Shown here one piece after another: positions 37,089-45,947 of a stretch of 64,000 nucleotides of DNA. This DNA is from Thermodesulfobium acidiphilum. Its GTDB lineage: Bacteria > Thermodesulfobiota > Thermodesulfobiia > Thermodesulfobiales > Thermodesulfobiaceae. The number at the start of each line of letters is the position of its first letter. The first letter of the stretch is position 1. The stretch is taken from positions 684,501 through 748,500 of the forward strand of contig NZ_CP020921.1 in assembly GCF_003057965.1 (NCBI RefSeq), read 5' to 3'. Below the pieces are notes generated by a model. The model did no database searches. It was given only the letters and a program-made list of their open reading frames with translations, and was not told the origin of the DNA. Both the position numbers and the translations under genes were made by a program.

Positions 37089-37981
37089 TTATTTATTTTC
37101 TGGCAAGAATTTCTTTTCTAGATCTCTAATTTCGGGGAATCCTATTAATTTATTAAACTCTTGAAATGGGAAAATCCTGTCCTGCAGGTTTTTATTTGTG
37201 CCATCTTTATAAAGTTGATTAAGCGTTTCATAAAGAGCTTTTGCAGCTGCATAAATAGTTGGCACAGGAACACTTATCCTTGAAAATCCCATATCTTCAA
37301 GTTCTTTAAAGCTAAGAAGTGGAGTCCATTATCTATCCCATTATCCTAAAAAACCCTTAAATGTAGTGCCTACTGAAAATATTACTCCTGACTTTATTGT
37401 ATAAAATGCTATAATTTTTCTATGTTTGTAAGAATAAAAACAACACCCAAAAGCCCAAGAAAGTCTGTTCAGATTGTTACATCTTATAGAATAGGCGGCA
37501 AGGTCAAACAGAGGATTGTAAAGCATGTAGGCATAGCGCGAGACGATAAATAATTAGAGGAGCTTAAATCTTTAGCCTATTCTATAAAGGTAAAACTTGA
37601 AACAGAAAATCATCTCCCTATGGCCACATCTTTTTGGCTATATCTGATCTTCGAGGTTTATTCCAGCTATACCCGCTTGTTCGAATTCCTGGACTATTCT
37701 AATAACGTTTAGAGAGTTCCCATATCTCGTGTCTTTATTTGCCATTACTGGAATATTTACAGCATTACAGATGTTATGGGTATGGCGCAAAACTTCGTCA
37801 AAACTCAAAAGGCCTATATCTGGTTTTCCGAGTAAACTTGCGCTAAATCCATATCCTGACAACTGTACAGCTTTAAAGCCAGCAAGTTCTACCATCTTGC
37901 AGAAAGACAATCATAGGCACCAGGCATTACTAAAATTTCCTTTGCTTTTATTAAATCTAAAAGTACTTTTGCTTTAGACAT
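37089..37981 (-). pseudogene. PEP-mutase/isocitrate-lyase-family gene, frameshifted and interrupted
   Basis: The original start (ATG 37981, GAGGAG upstream) gives MSKAKVLLDLIKAKEILVMP up to AYDCLSAR. A frameshift near 37893 follows and the frame resumes MVELAGFKAVQLSGYGFSAS. The normally invariant DADTGYGN reads NKDTRYGN. At 37638 (NLEDQI) the gene is cut. After about 300 foreign bases the C-terminus resumes near 37331 with TPLLSFKELEDMGFSRISVP and ends at 37089. About a third of the protein, the middle, is lost. The living family includes methylisocitrate lyase and oxaloacetate decarboxylase-type enzymes. Confidence 0.85.
37422..37620 (+). mobile_element. IS1634-family transposase N-terminal remnant
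   Basis: From ATG 37422 the frame reads MFVRIKTTPKSPRKSVQIVT, then GGKVKQRIVKHVGIARDDK, then a TAA at 37551-37553, then LEELKSLAYSIKVKLE in the same frame. This matches the N-terminal, pre-catalytic segment of IS1634-type transposases with one nonsense mutation. The DDE catalytic part is absent. A TATAAT sits at 37410-37415. It lies inside the broken PEP-mutase-family gene and is probably what interrupted it. Confidence 0.75.
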
Positions 37982-38102
37982 TTTTTAGCTCCTCATTTAA
38001 GAATTATTTAGATTATACTTAGATATTTTAACTATCTTCTAGTATTATATTAAAAATATCTTTTATAATTAATTAACAGAAAATTGAAAGGACGTGAAAG
38101 GT

Positions 38103-39356
38103 TTGGCCAAAACTATGGTACAAAAGATCTTTGAAAGGAAGATTGAAAGTGATGTAAAATCAGGGATGATGATAATTGTGCCTGTTGATCTGGTTTACGT
38201 TCAGGATGGTACAGGACCTTTATCCTTTAGACAATTTGAAAAGCTTGAAAAGGATAGTCTGGCATTTTCCGAGAATACCGCTATATTTTTAGATCATGCT
38301 GCTCCTTCCCCAAGAAAGGAGTTATCAAATGATCATATATATTTAAGAACAATGGCTTCAAAATTGGGTTGTAAAATATACGATGTGGGAGAAGGCGTTT
38401 GTCATCAAATAGCAATAGAGTCTCTTGTAAGGCCCTTTGACATAGTTGTTGGTGCAGATTCCCACACGTGTACAGGTGGTGCTCTTGGAGCTTTTGCTAC
38501 TGGTATGGGTTCTACCGATATAGCTGTGTCTATGGGACTTGGAAAGAACTGGTTTAGAATTCCTGAGAGTATACTCATAAAACTTATTGGCAAGATGCCT
38601 AAATACATCACTGGAAAGGATATTATTATATCCATTGTAAAGTATTTCGGATCGAATGGTGCTAGCTATCAAGCGCTGGAATTTTCAGGAGATATAGAAA
38701 ATATTTCAATTTATGATAGATTGACGATATCAAATATGGCAATTGAGTGTGGTGCAAAGGTTGGGATATTCCCATCTGATGAGGTTACGAGAGAATTTCT
38801 TGAAAAAAACAATCGATTTGAAGACTTTAAAGAATTAAAGCCTGATCCGGATGCGGAATACATCGATAGACTGGAGTTCAAACTTGATGAGATTGAGCCG
38901 ATGGTGAGCGTCCCTCATTATGTGCACACTGCAAGGAGAGCAAAGAATCTAAAAGATATAAAAATAAATCAGGTTTTTTTAGGCTCTTGCACGAATGGCA
39001 GGCTGGAGGATTTAAGGATGGCTGCAAAGATATTGAAGGGAAAGAGCGTCGCAAAGGGCGTAAGGCTGATAGTGGTTCCCGCATCAAAGAAAGTATATCT
39101 GGATGCTATCAAAGAAGGTATTATTGAAACTTTGGTAAATTCTGGGGCGAGCATAATGGCACCAGGATGTGGACCCTGTGTAGGCGTTCATGAAGGAATC
39201 TTGGGCGACAACGAAGTAGCACTTGCCACGTCAAATAGAAATTTTCGTGGCAGAATGGGAAACCCTGATTCATATATATACCTGTCTTCGCCACTTACAG
39301 CAGCAGCCTCTGCGATTACAGGATATATTACCGATCCAAGAGAGTTTGACATTTAG
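38103..39356 (+). CDS. LeuC-type hydro-lyase large subunit, probable aconitase role
   Basis: A 417-residue large subunit of the 3-isopropylmalate dehydratase/homoaconitase group with a [4Fe-4S] cluster: SCTNGR (first Cys) and PGCGPCVG (two more), then SNRNFRGRMG. Start TTG 38103 gives MAKTMVQKIFERK, matching the family; GTG 38094 is an alternative. By family alone it could be LeuC. No other leucine gene is nearby, and the neighbours are isocitrate dehydrogenase, kor and suc, so I infer that it isomerises citrate and isocitrate. The small subunit's Arg28 supports a tricarboxylate substrate. Confidence 0.85.
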   Translation: MAKTMVQKIFERKIESDVKSGMMIIVPVDLVYVQDGTGPLSFRQFEKLEKDSLAFSENTAIFLDHAAPSPRKELSNDHIYLRTMASKLGCKIYDVGEGVCHQIAIESLVRPFDIVVGADSHTCTGGALGAFATGMGSTDIAVSMGLGKNWFRIPESILIKLIGKMPKYITGKDIIISIVKYFGSNGASYQALEFSGDIENISIYDRLTISNMAIECGAKVGIFPSDEVTREFLEKNNRFEDFKELKPDPDAEYIDRLEFKLDEIEPMVSVPHYVHTARRAKNLKDIKINQVFLGSCTNGRLEDLRMAAKILKGKSVAKGVRLIVVPASKKVYLDAIKEGIIETLVNSGASIMAPGCGPCVGVHEGILGDNEVALATSNRNFRGRMGNPDSYIYLSSPLTAAASAITGYITDPREFDI

Positions 39357-39392
39357 TTATCAGGAGTAAATTTATTTTAGGAGGACTGAAAA

Positions 39393-39896
39393 TTGATTAT
39401 ATCGGGAAGAGTAATAAAAGTTCAAGACAATATATCCACAGATCATATAATTCCGGGAAGATATTTTCATTTAAGATCAGATCTGAAAAAGCTATCTGAA
39501 CATACCCTTGAAGATGTAGTGGAAAACTTTTACGAAAAAGCAAAGAACGGTGTAATACTGGTGGGCGGTAGCAATTTTGGCATAGGTTCCTCAAGAGAGC
39601 ATGCTCCTATAGTATTAAAAATGAGCGGTGTAAAGGCAGTAGTAGCAAAATCCTTTGCCAGAATATTTTTCAGAAATGCTATCAATATTGGTCTTCCTGT
39701 AATTATTGTAGATACATCAAAAATTTTTGATGGAGACGACATCACAATAGATCTCGAAAAGGGCGTTTTAAGAGAAAGGAGAGATAGTTATAAGCTAAAT
39801 TTTCCTCCCCTGGATATCAGAATTCAATCAATAATAGATGAAGGCGGAATTGTAAATTACATAAAAAAACATGGCGACATTTCGTTTGAGATGTAA
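39393..39896 (+). CDS. LeuD-type hydro-lyase small subunit
   Basis: A 167-residue swivelling subunit that completes the active site of the preceding large subunit. ISTDHIIPGRY and GGSNFGIGSSREHAPIVLK are conserved. In the loop that sets substrate choice (YLRT in homoaconitases, hydrophobic in isopropylmalate isomerases) it reads FHLRS, with Arg28. That is the feature expected for a substrate with a third carboxylate, such as aconitate or homoaconitate. The start is TTG 39393 with AGGAGG 7 bases upstream. Confidence 0.85.
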   Translation: MIISGRVIKVQDNISTDHIIPGRYFHLRSDLKKLSEHTLEDVVENFYEKAKNGVILVGGSNFGIGSSREHAPIVLKMSGVKAVVAKSFARIFFRNAINIGLPVIIVDTSKIFDGDDITIDLEKGVLRERRDSYKLNFPPLDIRIQSIIDEGGIVNYIKKHGDISFEM

Positions 39897-40056
39897 ATAG
39901 CCTAATAAAATCACCTAATACAATAGAAACAAAAGTTTTTTTAATGGATATTATAAAATATGTAAATAAGGTAATAGTACTTTTAGTAATATAATTTTGT
40001 ATATAGCTTATTTATTAACAATACAAAACATTATATTTTGTTTGAAAGGGGAAGTT

Positions 40057-40272
40057 ATGTCACAAAGTTCTCGTCTAGAACCTGTGGTAAACAGGGCTTT
40101 TTGCAAGGGGTGCGGGATATGTATAGAATTTTGTCCGGCAAACATTCTTGAATTCGATGAGCAGAGAAAGTGTAGAGTAACTGATCCCGAGAAGTGTATA
40201 AATTGCTATCAGTGTGAGTTAAGATGTCCAGATTTTGCGATAGAACTTGTTGAAAAAGGTGAAAAAAAATGA
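40057..40272 (+). CDS. korD: 2-Oxoacid:ferredoxin oxidoreductase, ferredoxin-like delta subunit
   Basis: A 71-residue two-cluster ferredoxin subunit: CKGCGICIEFCP and CINCYQCELRCP. It passes electrons between the KorB active site and external ferredoxin. ATG 40057 is preceded by GAAAGGGG; a longer frame from 39997 has no ribosome site. It overlaps korA by 4 bases. The 160 bases upstream are AT-rich and probably hold the promoter of the kor-suc operon. Confidence 0.92.
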   Translation: MSQSSRLEPVVNRAFCKGCGICIEFCPANILEFDEQRKCRVTDPEKCINCYQCELRCPDFAIELVEKGEKK

Positions 40273-41405
40273 GCGCAAAACTAATTCAGGGTAATGAAGC
40301 AGTGGTTTACGGAGCAATTAAAGCAGGACTAAAATTTTTTGCAGGATATCCAATTACTCCTTCTACAGAGATAGCAGAAATGTGTGCAAGAGATCTACCA
40401 AAGGTTGGGGGAGTTTTTATCCAGATGGAGGATGAAATATCTTCGATAGCGGCTTGTATTGGTGCATCATTAGGCGGGTTTAGAGCTATGAGTGCAACTA
40501 GTGGTCCTGGTTTTTCTCTTATGCAGGAAAATATTGGTTATGCAATAATGGCAGAAGTGTCAGTTATCATTGTAAATGTACAGAGAATGGGGCCAAGTAC
40601 AGGAATAGCGACAGCACCATCTCAATCTGATTATATGCAGGTAAGATGGGGGACACATGGAGATCATCCAATGGTTTCATTTGCACCATTTTCTGTTGAA
40701 GAATGTTTTACTGAAGTTGTAAGAGCGTTTTATTGGTCTGAGAGGATTTCATCTGTAGTAGTTTTACTTCTTGATGAGGTAGTAGCTCACATGAGAGAAG
40801 GTATAGACATTGATAATATTAAAGATGTTGTTCAGATTCCCGAACGTGGTCCATTTCCTGAGGAAAAAGAAGGATATCGACCTTATAGAGTTGAGATAGA
40901 TAAGGGAGCAAAATTGCCACCTCTTGGAACAGGCTACAGGTTCAACGTTACAGGTCTAGTGCACGATGAGTTAGGCTTTCCTGTAGAGAATCCTGAAAAA
41001 ACAGAGTTCTTGATTAAAAGATTGCACAATAAAGTAGATGCAGTTGAAGATGAGATAACTTCTTATGACGAAAGGTATACAGAAGATGCTGAAGTGATAG
41101 TTATTTCTTATGGTTCGGTTGCCAGATCAAGTTTACGTGCTGTAAGAGAACTTAGAAAGAACAACGTTAGAGTTGGCTTTTTTAGACCAATTACGGTATG
41201 GCCATTTCCCTCGAAAAGAGTGAGGGAACTATCAAAGAACGTTAAAAATATAATTGTGGCAGAAATGAGTATGGGCCAAATGGTACTTGAGGTAAGGAGA
41301 TCGATTGTAGAAAATTGTAATGTAACTTTGATTCAAGGCATAAAAGGAGAGCTTATTACTCCAGATATCATATACAACACTGTAAATGAGGTGATCTCAA
41401 AATGA
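40269..41405 (+). CDS. korA: 2-Oxoglutarate:ferredoxin oxidoreductase alpha subunit
   Basis: A 378-residue subunit with the pyrimidine-binding and domain-II parts of a 2-oxoacid:ferredoxin oxidoreductase: GYPITPSTEIAE, QMEDEISSIAACIGAS and TSGPGFSLMQE. With KorB it interconverts 2-oxoglutarate and succinyl-CoA plus CO2 using ferredoxin. Adjacent sucCD, which uses succinyl-CoA, favours 2-oxoglutarate over pyruvate or branched-chain acids. Overlaps both neighbours by 4 bases. Confidence 0.92.
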   Translation: MSAKLIQGNEAVVYGAIKAGLKFFAGYPITPSTEIAEMCARDLPKVGGVFIQMEDEISSIAACIGASLGGFRAMSATSGPGFSLMQENIGYAIMAEVSVIIVNVQRMGPSTGIATAPSQSDYMQVRWGTHGDHPMVSFAPFSVEECFTEVVRAFYWSERISSVVVLLLDEVVAHMREGIDIDNIKDVVQIPERGPFPEEKEGYRPYRVEIDKGAKLPPLGTGYRFNVTGLVHDELGFPVENPEKTEFLIKRLHNKVDAVEDEITSYDERYTEDAEVIVISYGSVARSSLRAVRELRKNNVRVGFFRPITVWPFPSKRVRELSKNVKNIIVAEMSMGQMVLEVRRSIVENCNVTLIQGIKGELITPDIIYNTVNEVISK

Positions 41406-42229
41406 TTGGGGAGCTTGTTAAAAGATATCTAAGAATGGATAGATTGCCTCATATGTGGTGCCCTGGTTGTGGACACGGTATTGCCCTTGGTGCGCTTCTC
41501 AGGGCTTTTGATAGGGTAAAGATTGATAAGGATAGGACAGTTATACTCTCTGGCATCGGTTGTGCTTCTAGAGTAGTGGGATACTTAGATTTTAGTACTG
41601 TTCATACTACTCACGGTAGGGCTCTAGCTTTTGCAACCGGATTGAGGCTTGTTAGAGATGACGTAAAAGTCATCGTGATAATGGGCGATGGAGATGCTTT
41701 GGCTATTGGCGGCAATCACTTTATACACGCCTGTCGAAGAAATATTGATATAACTGCAATTGTTTTAAATAATCAGATATATGGTATGACAGGTGGACAA
41801 AGTTCACCTACTACTCCCCAATCTATGTTATCTACTACCACGCCGTATGGAAATTTTGCACGAGCATTTGATTTTTGTAATCTCGCTATCGGTGCAGGAG
41901 CCACTTATGTGGCAAGGGCTACTACATATCATGTCTCACTTATGACTGAACTTTATGCGAGCGCTATAAAACATCACGGTTTTTCTTTTGTAGAAACTTT
42001 TACACAGTGTCCAGTGAATTATGGGAGAAGAAATAAGTTTCCTGATCCTGCTTCGATGCTCAAATATATGAAAGATATTTCTGTGCCATTTAAGGTGGCT
42101 CAGAATATGGGAAGCGATGAGTTACAAGGAAAGATTGTGATAGGTGAACTAATAAAAGAAAAAGAAGATGTAGAGCTAAATAAAGTAGTTAGAGAGCGCA
42201 TAATGAAATTTAGAGGAGGTGCCCAGTGA
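41402..42229 (+). CDS. korB: 2-Oxoglutarate:ferredoxin oxidoreductase beta subunit
   Basis: A 275-residue TPP- and [4Fe-4S]-binding subunit. Cluster cysteines lie in MWCPGCGHG, GIGCASR and FTQCPVNYGR; the TPP/Mg site is MGDGDALAIGGNHFIHACRRN with NNQIYGMTGGQ. Start and stop overlap the flanking kor genes by 4 bases, so the four chains are coupled. Confidence 0.94.
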   Translation: MIGELVKRYLRMDRLPHMWCPGCGHGIALGALLRAFDRVKIDKDRTVILSGIGCASRVVGYLDFSTVHTTHGRALAFATGLRLVRDDVKVIVIMGDGDALAIGGNHFIHACRRNIDITAIVLNNQIYGMTGGQSSPTTPQSMLSTTTPYGNFARAFDFCNLAIGAGATYVARATTYHVSLMTELYASAIKHHGFSFVETFTQCPVNYGRRNKFPDPASMLKYMKDISVPFKVAQNMGSDELQGKIVIGELIKEKEDVELNKVVRERIMKFRGGAQ

Positions 42230-42795
42230 CAAAGGAACTAAGATTTGCCGGAACTGGGGGTCAGGGTCTGATACTTGCAGCTATCATATATGCTGAGGCT
42301 GCCCTCTACGATGGATACAGGGTTTTACAGAGCCAATCGTATGGACCAGAGTCAAGAGGAGGGGCAAGTAAGGCAGACTGCATCATTTCTGATACAGAGA
42401 TAGATTATCCGAAAGTATATCTAGCTGACTTTTTGCTTGCTATGTCACAAAAGGCATATGATAAATATAAAAAAGACGTTAAAAATGGTTCTGTTATATT
42501 GTTCGATTCTACTTACGTTGAAGTGGAAAAAAGAGAAGAAAATATTATTTATTTCAGTGCTCCTATATCAAAAACGGTAAGAGATAGGATAGGCAAAGAA
42601 CTAGCATCAAACATAGCTGCCCTTGGAACCATTTCTGTTGTATATCCTTTAATTGGCGAAGAAACCTTATTGAAAGCTATTTTAAACAGGGTGCCAAAAG
42701 CAACAATAGAGTTGAACAAAAGCGCATTTGATATAGGGAAACAATTAGGCAAGGAGATCTTGGAGGCTAAAGGTTCTATAGAATTTGTATTTTAA
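42226..42795 (+). CDS. korC: 2-Oxoglutarate:ferredoxin oxidoreductase gamma subunit
   Basis: A 189-residue gamma subunit beginning at GTG 42226 with AGGAGGTG upstream. TGGQGLILAA and SYGPESRGGASKADCIIS are typical; this domain contacts CoA and the active site. It completes the four-subunit korDABC enzyme and lies 14 bases before sucC. Confidence 0.93.
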   Translation: MTKELRFAGTGGQGLILAAIIYAEAALYDGYRVLQSQSYGPESRGGASKADCIISDTEIDYPKVYLADFLLAMSQKAYDKYKKDVKNGSVILFDSTYVEVEKREENIIYFSAPISKTVRDRIGKELASNIAALGTISVVYPLIGEETLLKAILNRVPKATIELNKSAFDIGKQLGKEILEAKGSIEFVF

Positions 42796-42809
42796 TAAGG
42801 GGTGAATTA

Positions 42810-43907
42810 ATGAGACTTTTTGAATATCAGGCTAAAAGTATTTTAAATCAATATTTGAAAGTACCAGAAGGGGTCCTTGTTGAAAAAGAAAATATGGGGC
42901 AAATGATTAAGAAATTAAATTTACCATGCATTCTAAAGGCACAGGTAAAAGTTGGAGGTAGAGGGAAGGCTGGGGGAGTTTTGAAAGTAAAGGATTTAAA
43001 TGAGTTAAAAAGTAGTCTTGAAAAACTTTTTTCTATGGAAATAAAAGGGGAGAAAGTTAACAAAGTGCTTGCAGAAGAGCTAATAGATATTGACAGAGAA
43101 CTTTATTTTAGCGTGATTTTCTATAGACCTTCTAGAAGATATATGATGGTTTTTTGCAAAGAAGGCGGAGTTGACATAGAGCAGCTTGCTGAGGTAAAAC
43201 CTGATGCTATTAATAAAGTTAAGATAGATCCAATTATAGGTTTAAAGGATTTTATGATAAGAAACTTGATAAAAGATTTTGAACTTTATAGCATATTAAA
43301 CCAGTTTATAAAAAGTGCGTATAAAATTTTTGTTGAAAAAGACCTTGTAATACTTGAAATAAATCCTCTTGTTATCACGAAAGATAAAGAACTAATTTGT
43401 GCAGATGCAAAGGTGGAGTTTGACGATAATGCCCTTTATAAGCATCCCGAATTTGAGGCTTTTCTTGAACAATCTGAAATAAAGGCAAGAAATTTAGGCT
43501 TTTCATTCGTACCTTTAGAGGGAGATATTGGAATTTTAGGAAATGGTGCAGGATTAGTTTTAGCTACTATTGACTCTGTAACCAGAGCAGGTGGAAAATG
43601 TGCTAACTTTTTAGATATTGGAGGCGGAGCAAAAGCTGAGAGGGTTAAAAGCGCACTTAAATTTTTAGTAGAGCAAAGGCAACCGAAAGGTATCTTAATA
43701 AACGTATTTGGTGGAATTACAAGAGCTGATGAAGTAGCAAAAGGCTTATTAGAATTTGAGGAAGAGCAGAAATTAAATCTTCCAGTAGTAGTAAGGCTTT
43801 CTGGAACTAAAGCTGAAGAGGGATTAGAAATGCTTCGGGGAAGATTTGAAATAGTTTCGTCTTTGAGAGATGGTGCTAAAAAGATAGTAGAGTTAGTTAA
43901 TCAATAA
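42810..43907 (+). CDS. sucC: Succinyl-CoA synthetase beta subunit
   Basis: A 365-residue ATP-grasp subunit of succinyl-CoA synthetase, interconverting succinyl-CoA and succinate with nucleotide phosphorylation. FEYQAKSILNQY starts the protein, KVGGRGKAGGV is the nucleotide-binding loop, EINPLVI carries the metal ligands, and GILINVFGGITRADEVA is the C-terminal hallmark. Ribosome site AAGGGGTG. Confidence 0.94.
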   Translation: MRLFEYQAKSILNQYLKVPEGVLVEKENMGQMIKKLNLPCILKAQVKVGGRGKAGGVLKVKDLNELKSSLEKLFSMEIKGEKVNKVLAEELIDIDRELYFSVIFYRPSRRYMMVFCKEGGVDIEQLAEVKPDAINKVKIDPIIGLKDFMIRNLIKDFELYSILNQFIKSAYKIFVEKDLVILEINPLVITKDKELICADAKVEFDDNALYKHPEFEAFLEQSEIKARNLGFSFVPLEGDIGILGNGAGLVLATIDSVTRAGGKCANFLDIGGGAKAERVKSALKFLVEQRQPKGILINVFGGITRADEVAKGLLEFEEEQKLNLPVVVRLSGTKAEEGLEMLRGRFEIVSSLRDGAKKIVELVNQ

Positions 43908-43929
43908 ATCGTTTGTTGGAGGTGTCAAT

Positions 43930-44889
43930 TTGAGTATTCTTTTAGATAAAAGAAGTAAAATTCTGGTACAGGGTATTACGGGCAGAGAAGGTTCTTTTCA
44001 TGCAGAACAGATGTTAAACTACCCGAGCAAAGTCGTAGCAGGGGTTACTCCAAAAAAGGGCGGGACTTTATTTTTAGATAAAATACCAATTTTTGACTCT
44101 GTTGAAGAAGCAGTAAAAAAGACCGGCGCAAATGTTAGTGTAATTTTTGTTCCTCCATTTGCATGTCAGGATGCTATATTTGAAGCAATATTTGCGAAAA
44201 TTAAATTAATAATATGCATTACAGAAGGCGTAAGTTTACATGAGATGGCAGATGTATATAGCTTTTTAAAAACAAAAAAAGATATAAGGCTAATTGGCCC
44301 TAATTGCCCAGGATTGATAGTGCCAGGTGTATGTAAAGCAGGAATTATGCCTGCAAATGCCTTTATGCCAGGTTCTGTAGGAATAGTATCAAGATCAGGC
44401 ACACTCACTTATGAAATTTCTTATATGCTGACCTCCAATGGGATTGGTCAGTCCACTGTAGTTGGGATCGGTGGGGATCCTGTTATTGGTACAACATTTA
44501 AAGACATTCTCATGCTTTTTGAAAGAGATTCTCAAACTGAATTGGTATTTTTAATTGGGGAAATTGGCGGTACTGACGAAGAAGACGCATGTGAATTTAT
44601 TAGAGAAATGACGAAGCCTGTTGTAGCTTTTATTTCTGGTGCAAGTGCGCCTGAAGGTAAGAGAATGGGACATGCGGGGGCAATTGTTTATGGAAAGATG
44701 GGTAGCGTCCAGAGCAAGATAGAAACCTTCAGATCGACAGGAGTGCTGGTAGCTGAAAGCATTGACGATCTTTTAAGTATTGCAAAAAGATCTCTAGGAG
44801 TGGTGAGAACTTCAAAAGAATCAAAGCAACACTTATTCGAATATTATATTTCGCAAATTGAAGGAAGAGATTTTAGCGGTAGATTTTGA
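43930..44889 (+). CDS. sucD: Succinyl-CoA synthetase alpha subunit
   Basis: A 319-residue CoA-binding subunit. [14 protein letters not shown] and GVTPKKGG form the CoA site, IGPNCPG and SRSGTLTYE follow, and the phosphorylated His lies in [14 protein letters not shown] start at 43930 with TTGGAGG upstream. About 30 residues longer at the C-terminus than the usual 290. Last gene of the plus-strand TCA module; convergent and abutting hypE. Confidence 0.93.
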   Translation: MSILLDKRSKILVQGITGREGSFHAEQMLNYPSKVVAGVTPKKGGTLFLDKIPIFDSVEEAVKKTGANVSVIFVPPFACQDAIFEAIFAKIKLIICITEGVSLHEMADVYSFLKTKKDIRLIGPNCPGLIVPGVCKAGIMPANAFMPGSVGIVSRSGTLTYEISYMLTSNGIGQSTVVGIGGDPVIGTTFKDILMLFERDSQTELVFLIGEIGGTDEEDACEFIREMTKPVVAFISGASAPEGKRMGHAGAIVYGKMGSVQSKIETFRSTGVLVAESIDDLLSIAKRSLGVVRTSKESKQHLFEYYISQIEGRDFSGRF

Positions 44890-45900
44890 TTAACATATTC
44901 TGGGCAAGTTTTCACCTATTGGCATATCCAGGAATCTTTTGCCGCCTATCTTTGTGTTAAGAATAACTCTTCGTGATACCTTATTAGTTGCTGTGCCTAT
45001 TATAGCAGCATCCTTTCCAAGTGGATGAGACTTTAGCATGTTTAGTAGTTCCTCAGCGATATCTGGAGAACATGCTATGAGCATCTTCCCTTCGCAAGTC
45101 ATAGTAAACGGGTCAAGACCTAAAGGATCAAGAAGACCATAGATTTCATCCTTTATTGGGACCTTTGCTTCATCTACTTCAATGCAAATATTTGAAGATG
45201 AAGCAAACTCGTTTAAGACTGTAGAAAGGCCTCCTCTTGTGGGATCCCTCATTGCGTGTATTTCGTTTTGAAACCTTTCTACTGCAGGTAAAATAAGCTT
45301 GTCAAGGCAGGCGCAGTCGCTTTTTATGTTTGACTTTAGGGGAAAATCTTCTCTAGCAAGCATAATAGCGCAGCCGTGATCAGCAATAGTTCCTGTAATG
45401 ATGAAAACGTCGTTTTCTTTGATATTTCTAGAGTTAATTGATAAAGTAGATTTTTTTTGTCCTACACCGGATACGCTTAAGTAAACTCCATCTCCTTGCC
45501 CTTTGGGGACTACTTTTGTGTCTCCTGCAACAACCTTTACGTTGCATTCATCTGATGCTTTTTTAATTTCATTAGCAAGTTCTTTAATTAGACTAATTTC
45601 GACTCCTTCTTCTATTATCCATCCTAGAGTTAGATAAAGAGGTTTTGACCCCATAGCTACTAGGTCATTGATAGTACCGTATATAGCAAGTAGCGAAAGA
45701 TTTCCACCAGGAAAAAAGATTGGCTTTACTAGATGAACATCAGTGCAAAAGGTAAGTTCGTTTTCTCTACCTGAAAAATCTAAAACTGCAGCATCATCAA
45801 ACTTTAAAGGCTTTTCTAGATATATTGAGAAAACATTTTCAATTAATTCTGAGGTAAGTCTCCCACCCGCTCCATGCGCAAGCGTAATTATATTCGACAT
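44890..45900 (-). CDS. hypE: Hydrogenase maturation protein HypE
   Basis: A 336-residue HypE, which dehydrates the thiocarbamate on its own C-terminal Cys to form the cyanide ligands of [NiFe]-hydrogenase. The essential end PRIC is intact. LAHGAGGRL at the N-terminus, TGTIADHG, and DPTRGGLSTVLNEFA are family motifs. It is the last gene of hypC-hypD-hypE; its partner HypF and the nickel chaperones HypA/HypB are not in the window. Confidence 0.96.
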   Translation of the reverse strand: MSNIITLAHGAGGRLTSELIENVFSIYLEKPLKFDDAAVLDFSGRENELTFCTDVHLVKPIFFPGGNLSLLAIYGTINDLVAMGSKPLYLTLGWIIEEGVEISLIKELANEIKKASDECNVKVVAGDTKVVPKGQGDGVYLSVSGVGQKKSTLSINSRNIKENDVFIITGTIADHGCAIMLAREDFPLKSNIKSDCACLDKLILPAVERFQNEIHAMRDPTRGGLSTVLNEFASSSNICIEVDEAKVPIKDEIYGLLDPLGLDPFTMTCEGKMLIACSPDIAEELLNMLKSHPLGKDAAIIGTATNKVSRRVILNTKIGGKRFLDMPIGENLPRIC

Positions 45901-45947
45901 TAGTTTCCTCCCATATCAATGATTTGGTGTTAAAAGGTATTTTTTAT

